From positions 1-64,000 of the forward strand of contig JANVFP010000021.1 of the NCBI GenBank assembly GCA_027919835.1: a stretch of 64,000 nt of DNA, in the 5' to 3' direction. A model generated the notes under the pieces. It was given only the letters and a program-made list of their open reading frames with translations, ran no database searches and was not told the DNA's origin. Below are positions 57,715 through 64,000 of the stretch, one piece after another. Positions within the stretch are counted from its first letter, which is position 1. Each line of letters opens with the position of its first letter. The translations under genes were made by a program, and so were the position numbers. The DNA comes from Lentinula raphanica. Lineage: Eukaryota; Basidiomycota; Agaricomycetes; Agaricales; Omphalotaceae.

Positions 57715-59108
57715 CATCAGGAAAAAAAAACTTTCCTACTTAGGTCTCTGTAGTCGGGGTAGTTCTGATAGCCAGGTAGACAAGTGCCCTTTTAGTAGTA
57801 CCAAATAGTTCACATAGCAAACTACATAGCTTGCTGTAGTACACTGTAGTGATCCATATTGTCCCATGTAGTGCCTGGTAGTGTGCAATAGTCGAAGTTG
57901 TACTCACTTAAGCTACAGGAGTCCCTCCACTATGACACCAACATAGTATATGGAGTGTGAAATAGCAATGTCAGCTCTTACAGATTGTATTTCCAAGCAT
58001 TCGAGAGAATTGATAAAATTAAAGCGAAGCGCTATGTATTACAGGCAACATGTTACATATGTCAATGAAATATTAATGAAGGCCCGAAAGTCGACGACAT
58101 TGGCACGGCGCTCTGAGCGCAAGACATACATATGGCACTTCATACAAAATGCCCGGAGTCACATAGCTCTCGAGTTCCACCACTCTTGAGTCCGACCACT
58201 TCCACAATATGATCACCCCGGCTTGTTGCACTAAGAGAAGTGTGTCCTGCGTATCTGTAATCAGCACCATTTTTGTGAATAATGTAGTAGTGTCGATACG
58301 TACTTGGCACCAGGCCTTCGACTGCTGTCTTCATGAGTTGTCCATTTGGAGTCACATCCAAGGAAGTTGAGCTATTCAAAATCTACAATGAGTACATAAG
58401 TAAGATACACATATAAGGCATTGAATCACTCACTCACCATCCAGAGCCTGCTCCCAGATTTCAGCATTCTCCTTGTATAGTGTTGAAAAATGTGTGAGGT
58501 GTCATCAAGAACACACAGTGAGTAGCCTTTGTTAGCCTCACTCTTGATGCTGAGAGAAGGCAGCGAGAGGAAGGGGAGAATTCCTTCTCAGAAGCACGAG
58601 ACGTTGCCACGTAGTGGTTAGAAGGAAAGAAACTTAGAAAGCGCTTGGCCAAACTTGCGCGCGGTTTTGGGCGCATAATTACGTAAATGAATAACTACAA
58701 ATTTACCCGCGTCTCCTTTGCGGACAAGTTGAGTCAAAGGAAAAATGTTCAAGTCGAAAATCAGTTGAGCTCTCACTCAAAACCTCAAAACTCATTAAGG
58801 ATATCATCTGTAAATATGGTACTGGTATGCCTCTGGACAATATTCTAGTAATTCTAAACTAATCTAGTGAGACTAGTATCACACTACTACCCAGTACCAA
58901 CTTGCATGGTACTCAACCCTACACTGACTATGGAGAACTATGTAATATCAAGGTGCCCTTCTATTATGCACCAGGTATTATTGGGCTGCTACTACAGAGA
59001 CTACGGAATGCTACAAAGACACTGCAGGCGACTACATTAATGACACCGGCTATGATAACTATATATTTCAAGCATGGGCGCCAGTAGCTAATTCAGTGTT
59101 TCCTGATG
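57715..59108. mobile_element. E-family element E7 in the ankyrin array
   Basis: It starts CATCAGGAAAAAAAAACTTT and ends GTGTTTCCTGATG, 1394 bp. CA duplicates on both sides (57713-57714 and 59109-59110). Its interior has a GC-richer segment (about 58080-58680) that looks like part of a host gene, unlike the simple bodies of E3-E5. Confidence 0.88.
58073..58680 (-). other. Possible captured gene fragment inside E7
   Basis: On the minus strand, text around 58490-58440 can be read as STLYKENAEIWEQALD up to a GTGAGT donor. After a CAATTGATG-free gap it resumes near 58383 as ILNSSTSLDVTPNGQLMKTA. Upstream lies promoter-like GC-rich sequence. The two pieces look like exons flanking an intron. It fits transduplication of a host 5' region into a MITE, but the source gene is not in the window and I do not recognise the protein. 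Confidence 0.4.
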
Positions 59109-62100
59109 CACCCTGAGCATTGATCTCTGCACCTTGTTGAAGCAGAAATTCCACAATATCTTTGTGGCCATTATCTGCTGCTGCTTGAAGGGCAGTGCCA
59201 TAAAGCCCATCCTGAGCATTGATCTCTGCACCTTGTTGAACCAGAAATTGCACAGTATCTTTTTGGCCCTTAGCTGCTGCTGCTTGAAGTGCAGTGCCAT
59301 ATTCCCCACCCTGAGCATTGATATCTGCACCCTGTTGAACCAGAAATTCCACAATATCTTGTTGGCCCCAATATACTGCTGCTTGAAGTGCAGTGCCATA
59401 TTTCCCACCCTGAGCATTGATCTCTGCACCTTGTTGAACCAGAAATTGCACAGTATCTTTTTGGCCCTTAGCTGCTGCTGCTTGAAGTGCAGTGCCAAAT
59501 TTTCCACCCTGAGCATTGATATCTGCACCCTGTTGAACCAGAAATTCCACAATATCCTTGTAGCCTTTAGCTGCTTGAAGTGCAGTGCCATATTTCCCAC
59601 CCTGAGCATTGATATCTGCACCCTGTTGAACCAGAAATTCCACTATATGTTTGTGGCCATTATCTGCTGCTTGAAGTGCAGTGCCATAAAGCCCACCCTG
59701 AGCATTGATCTCTGCACCCTGTTGAACCAGAAATTTCACAATATCTTTTTGGCCACTAGCTGCTGCTGCTTGAAGTGCAGTGCCATATTCCCTACCCTGA
59801 GCATTGATCTCTGCACCCTGTTGAACCAGAAATTTCACAATATCTTTTTGGCCATTAGCTGCTGCTGCTTGAAGTGCAGTGCCAAAAAACCCACCCTGAG
59901 CATTGATCTCTGCATCCTGTTGAACTAGAAATTCCACAGTATCCTTGTAGCCTCCAGCTGCTGCTGCTTGAAGTGCAGTGCCAAAAAACCCACCCTGATG
60001 ATTGATCTCTGCACCCTGCTGAAGCAGAAATTCCACAGTATTCTTGTAGCCTTCAGCTGCTGCTGCTTGAAGTGCAGTGCCATAATACCCACCCTGAGCA
60101 TTGATCTCTGCACCCTGTTGAGCTAGAAATTCCACAATATCTTGGTGGCCCCCAACTGCTGCTGCTTGAAGTGCAGAGCCATATTTCCCACCCTGAGCAT
60201 TGATCTCTGCACCCTGTTGAACCAGAAATTCCACAATATCTTTGTGGCCATTATTTGCTGCTGCTTGAAGTGCAGTGCCATAAAGCCCACACTGAGCATT
60301 GATCTCTGCACCCTGTTGAAACAGAAATTCTACAATATCTTTATGGCCTTTGGCTGCTGCTGCTTGAAGTACAGTGTCATATTCCCCACCCTGAGCATTG
60401 ATCTCTGCACCCTTGTGAACTAAGAATTCTACAATATCTTTGTAGCCATTATTTGCTGCTGCATTAAGTGCAGTGCTATAATGCCCACCCTGAGCATTGA
60501 TCTCTGCACCCTGTTGAACCAGAAATTCTACAATATCTTTATGGCCTTTGGCTGCTGCTGCTTGAAGTACAGTGTCATATTCCCCACCCTGAGCATTGAT
60601 CTCTGCACCCTTGTGAACTAAGAATTCTACAATATCTTTGTAGCCATTATTTGCTGCTGCATTAAGTGCAGTGCTATAATGCCCACCCTGAGCATTGATC
60701 TCTGCACCCTGCTGAAGCAGAAGTTCTGCTGTATCTTTGTGGCCCCTAGCAGCTGCTGTTTGTAATGCTGTTCCAAAATATTCTGATATTGTATTGATAT
60801 CTAATGGATCATTCTCAATATAGTTATATATTATATTAGTGAAAATCAACTTGCATACCTGTATCTGTATTTGTCACCAATTTTTGTGCACTTGTTCCCA
60901 GGCCAAACCATGCAGTAACATGAAGCTTGTCATTTTCTACAAATATCTTGTTTAATCCAAATTTCCCTTCAACTTTAGTTAGAAAGTTCTTTATCCAATT
61001 TTTAAATGCTTCAGATCCCTGTTCCAGAAATATCTGAATCATTCCTATTGATTTGTTATATGAAAGTAAATTCTTATCAATATAGTGACTATGCTCTCCC
61101 CAGTACTGAGTTGCATACTGTTCAAATGTCTTAATATCCATCCTCCATATGTAACCTGAATTTTCCCATATATCTTTTTCTTCACTTTGGTTTAGAAGAT
61201 ATATAAGACACATCTGAGCTATAATATCATGTGCCAGTTCTGCATTTATATTGATTAACTTTGTGTCTTGAGAACTACTATTGCTTTCTAATAGGAATTC
61301 CTTTACAGATGCATGTGAAAGTTGGACAATATTTTTATTGTCAACAGTAACCAAAGTAGTATCAATAATTTCTTCCAATCCAACTAGCATTTCAGCATCA
61401 GACTCAACCTCTCTTGCCTTGAGATCAATTGAAAGAATAACTGCAACCTGACTCATATTGAGAGGCTCAAATGAATATAGAAGCCATAGGAGAAGATGAT
61501 GTGCCTCTTCAGAATAAGAACTACTTGTAATTTTTTCAATAGCATTGTAATATATCCCTTTGAGACTTGAAGGTAACTCAGCTAGTACCTTGTGTACTCT
61601 CTTTGCATTTGCACTTCCTTTTAGAATTTGAATTTGACAGTCAATATAGCGAAATCTGTCACATCCTTAGATTTGAGCAGTTGAATATATGAATAATATC
61701 ACTTACCCTCCATTTGCTTTTGGCATTAATGTGGATATTACTTCATCATTCAAAGCTGTACTCTTAAATGCAACTTGGTGATTCAAGAAAGTAGCAATAT
61801 CTTTGTTAACCATACTATTTTTCCACAAAGATATTGCACAATATTTTGAGGACTCAGGTTGATAATTTCGGCTTGTAATTAAGATTCCAATATGCAAATT
61901 AGCCATCTGCATACAAAAATCCCAGACTTTATCTATTTCATTGCATTCATCTAGGGCATCAATAATCATGTACACTTGATAGTCTTTTTGAACTAGGTCT
62001 CTTGTGATTTGTATAATAGTGTTTGCAAGTCTTTCATTAGTAGGCTTGGAAGGGGAAAGACCATTTCTTGATGATTCATGCAGATTCTTCAACTCAGCAT

Positions 62101-62882
62101 GGATCTTTTGATCTTGAACCCCTATTTGTGAAAGGCAAGATGACAAAAATCCTTGAAAACTTGTCTTGGATCCAGTATTATCACGTGTATCAAAGTAGTG
62201 ATAAATCGAAAGTGTTGAACCAGTTATTTTTTTGAGGCTTTCAATAATACTGGTACTAAGGAAACCAGTCAATAAATGTTAGCCTCAGTATATTCAATAA
62301 ATTTAAAACTTAGAGTCTCACATCAAGAATGTTTTACCAGACCCAGCTGCAAGAAAATTTGAATAAGCTCTTTCATCATGAATTTCACAAAGCAGTTACC
62401 TTGGCCCTGAATCCACAAGATACTTCCTTTCTTTCTCCATTCAAGGTAAGTAGGATCTTTGAAGATCCATTTCCCTGTTCCATCTACCCTTTTGTTCAAA
62501 GCTGCTGCATAGTTGATGGAACAATCTGGAGCACCAAGCCATTCTTGAAGTTTTTTCTCTTCATCACTTGAGAGATCTGTACATCACATCATTATTTCAA
62601 TATAATTATCAATTATTTTGTGTCTCTGACTTACAGTAGTTGATATCTTTCCCTGCCACTTCAAAGTTTCCTCCACTGATTGTTACATTTTGTGCATTAT
62701 TGAAAATGCCAAAGTTTCTGTAAGAATATTAGAATGTATATGGATAAAGTAGTTTAATTCATAGATCTCACCCTTCTGTAGACTGATTGCTATAGCTGTG
62801 AAGAATAATGTGACTAAGTATACAAAGACAATGAATATGTGTATATAATCATTTACCTCTGGTTATTCATTTGATAACTCAT
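59068..62882 (-). CDS. NACHT-ankyrin NLR-like protein, C-terminus altered by E7
   Basis: A STAND-class NTPase of the fungal NLR type, thought to act in non-self recognition and cell death. Joined exons: 62882-62857, 62795-62772, 62717-62635, 62576-62400, 62346-62322, 62255-61707, 61655-60859 and 60800-59068, in phase throughout, 1137 residues. The start MSYQMNNQ is the first Met before a short-exon leader. Residues about 17-45 hold the motif FGIFNNAQNVTISGGNF. The NACHT domain has Walker A GQAGSGKTF (about 103-111) and Walker B YMIIDALDE (about 203-211), then a helical region to about 560 (FRYIDCQIQILKG, LSHASVKEFLLES). Seventeen ankyrin repeats follow, near-identical units of 33 residues (two are 31 and 32). 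The last 12 residues come from the E7 terminus and replace one further repeat. All exon frames are intact, so it may still be functional. Confidence 0.88.
60338..60787 (-). repeat. Recent tandem duplication of two ankyrin repeats
   Basis: Repeats 2-3 and 4-5 are encoded by blocks offset by 198 bases that are identical or nearly so over most of their length, including the rare variants VHKGAEIN and YDTVLQ. This is two repeat units (66 codons), so the frame is kept. Confidence 0.85.
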
Positions 62883-63952
62883 TGTTACAAGTAGAAGCTA
62901 ACTCTTGATGGGGGAAAACTAAGAGGTATGAGTGTCACTGTCAATGTGGCTTATATATAATTTGCCTCATATTTTTCCGGAGAATCTCCTATCAAGCGCT
63001 GATCATTATTTGTATAATGCAATGCATTTCCCATGAGGCTATATTCCATCTGTCAATCTGCTGATGAGAACAGCATTGCAAGACCTAGCAAGTGATCAGC
63101 CAATTGGGAGGAATAAAATGAACATTGAAACTGTCAACTGTCAAATTGCCATGCAAAACCTGTGAAAATGTTATTCCTCCAGCAAATTATGCATGCACGC
63201 AGCACAGTGCTACGCTTCCCCCATTTGCTAGCCTTGGTGAACAAATCCATAATGGACAAGCATATACTGAAGTTCATATAGTGACTCTCTACTCAAGCTC
63301 AGATGTATACATTAGTAGTAGCTGGTTTCATAAATCAACTTGCAACTATCATCTGACAGCAGCATCAACAGCATGCACAGCATGATATGTGGTCAAAAAA
63401 AGAAGACTGAGTGCAGGTTCATGCCTCAGAACCTGCATCATATCTTTGTATATAGTGATGAATTGTCAATGAGTGATTTGATCTTGAAAAATCTAGAGAA
63501 AGAAAGAATATATGAATCAGAAATAGTAAGAAATAGTTAGATGTCCTGCACATCCTCTGAGGGAACACAGACTTGAGAACATCTCTTGAGGGAGGACAGA
63601 GATGTCCCCTGTAGAATTTTGGACCTCCCCTACCAGCATGGTAATAGTATACATGAATAAAGTATATCACCCACATTTTTCTCTAACTTCTGTTCTGTTT
63701 GAAACATAGAACTTCACATGGCTATGAGTGACTGGATCTGAGAATATAACTTGAAGGAATTTTCCCTGGAAGACTCAGTGCAAAGATCACCTTGAACTCC
63801 TTCTTGGCTTCTACAGGAACGGATAAATTCGAGTCCTGTTGAAAGGAGTATTGCAAATGCCAAATTGACGCTCAACGCTTAGCGCTTAGCAACCATTCCC
63901 GGCAAAAAAAAAACTGCCTGCCGCTCACTCCTTTTTCAAAAAAGACCATCAC
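62883..63952. other. Intergenic stretch upstream of the NLR
   Basis: No gene, RNA or repeat recognised. ORFs of 60-90 codons here have no recognisable content. It presumably holds the NLR promoter and that of the gene starting at the right edge. Confidence 0.45.
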
Positions 63953-64000
63953 GATGGTCGACGCCCACCTCGTCGACAGCAAATCAACATTTTCCTCTTT
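63953..64000 (+). CDS. Possible start of a host gene, cut by the window edge
   Basis: An ATG at 63953 in the context ATCACGATGGTC opens MVDAHLVDSKSTFSS and stays open to the end of the window. It follows a GC-richer, CT-rich stretch unlike the AT-rich sequence before it. Too short to identify. Confidence 0.3.

Noticed and set aside
59134..59928. 264-codon plus-strand ORF with Cys-rich repeats
   Set aside because: It is the antisense reading of the ankyrin array and repeats with the same 99-base period.
63125..63540. ORFs of 66-86 codons upstream of the NLR
   Set aside because: No recognised motif, no splice support, and codon use like surrounding AT-rich intergenic DNA.

Overview
The window reads as nuclear DNA of a basidiomycete fungus, most likely an Agaricomycete. 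The evidence is short GT-AG introns of about 50-70 bases, a NACHT-ankyrin (NLR-type) gene of the kind expanded in mushroom-forming fungi, a TTAGGG-like tract, F-box/LRR and HIT zinc-finger host genes, and Ty3/gypsy, Ty1/copia, LINE and CACTA elements. No tRNA, rRNA or CRISPR array was recognised. The species cannot be named from sequence alone.

Layout. 1-2.8 kb: the end of a small inverted-repeat element (family E) and a spliced, broken gene of unknown function. 2.9-4.9 kb: non-coding, LTR-like. 5.0-10.8 kb: a spliced CACTA/EnSpm (Tnp2) transposase gene split by a 1.1-kb E element. 11.5-21 kb: a telomere-like tract, a truncated gypsy pol, and a copia element cut by a 2.3-kb palindromic element (P1). 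22.1-23.5 kb: an F-box/LRR pseudogene. 24.4-37.5 kb: palindromic elements P2, P3 and P4 around a LINE that keeps ORF1 and the endonuclease part of ORF2 but has lost its reverse transcriptase. 37.5-39.2 kb: a ZNHIT2-like HIT zinc-finger gene, broken at both ends. 39.5-57.2 kb: palindromic element P5, a nest holding three E elements and palindrome P6, which itself holds a TA-flanked MITE and a complete 10.8-kb gypsy retrotransposon. 57.6-62.9 kb: a nine-exon-scale NACHT-ankyrin gene whose last ankyrin repeat was cut off by a 1.4-kb E element. The window ends in what may be the start of another gene.

Three things stand out. (1) The complete gypsy has its whole coding region (gag-protease, pol, a large third ORF and a tail) in one reading frame, broken only by three UGA codons. 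The two that separate gag/pol and pol/ORF3 both read UGA-CUC, which suggests programmed stop-codon readthrough. (2) A family of long palindromic (foldback) elements shares a core of about 750 bases with a doubled GGGCGCTTAT motif, related termini and, in the three copies that can be tested, 7-bp target duplications. (3) A second family (E) has CATCAGG termini and 2-bp target duplications. It is dated and delimited by empty sites present in this same window, and one copy has rewritten the C-terminus of the NLR. The rest is a record of nested insertion and recombination.
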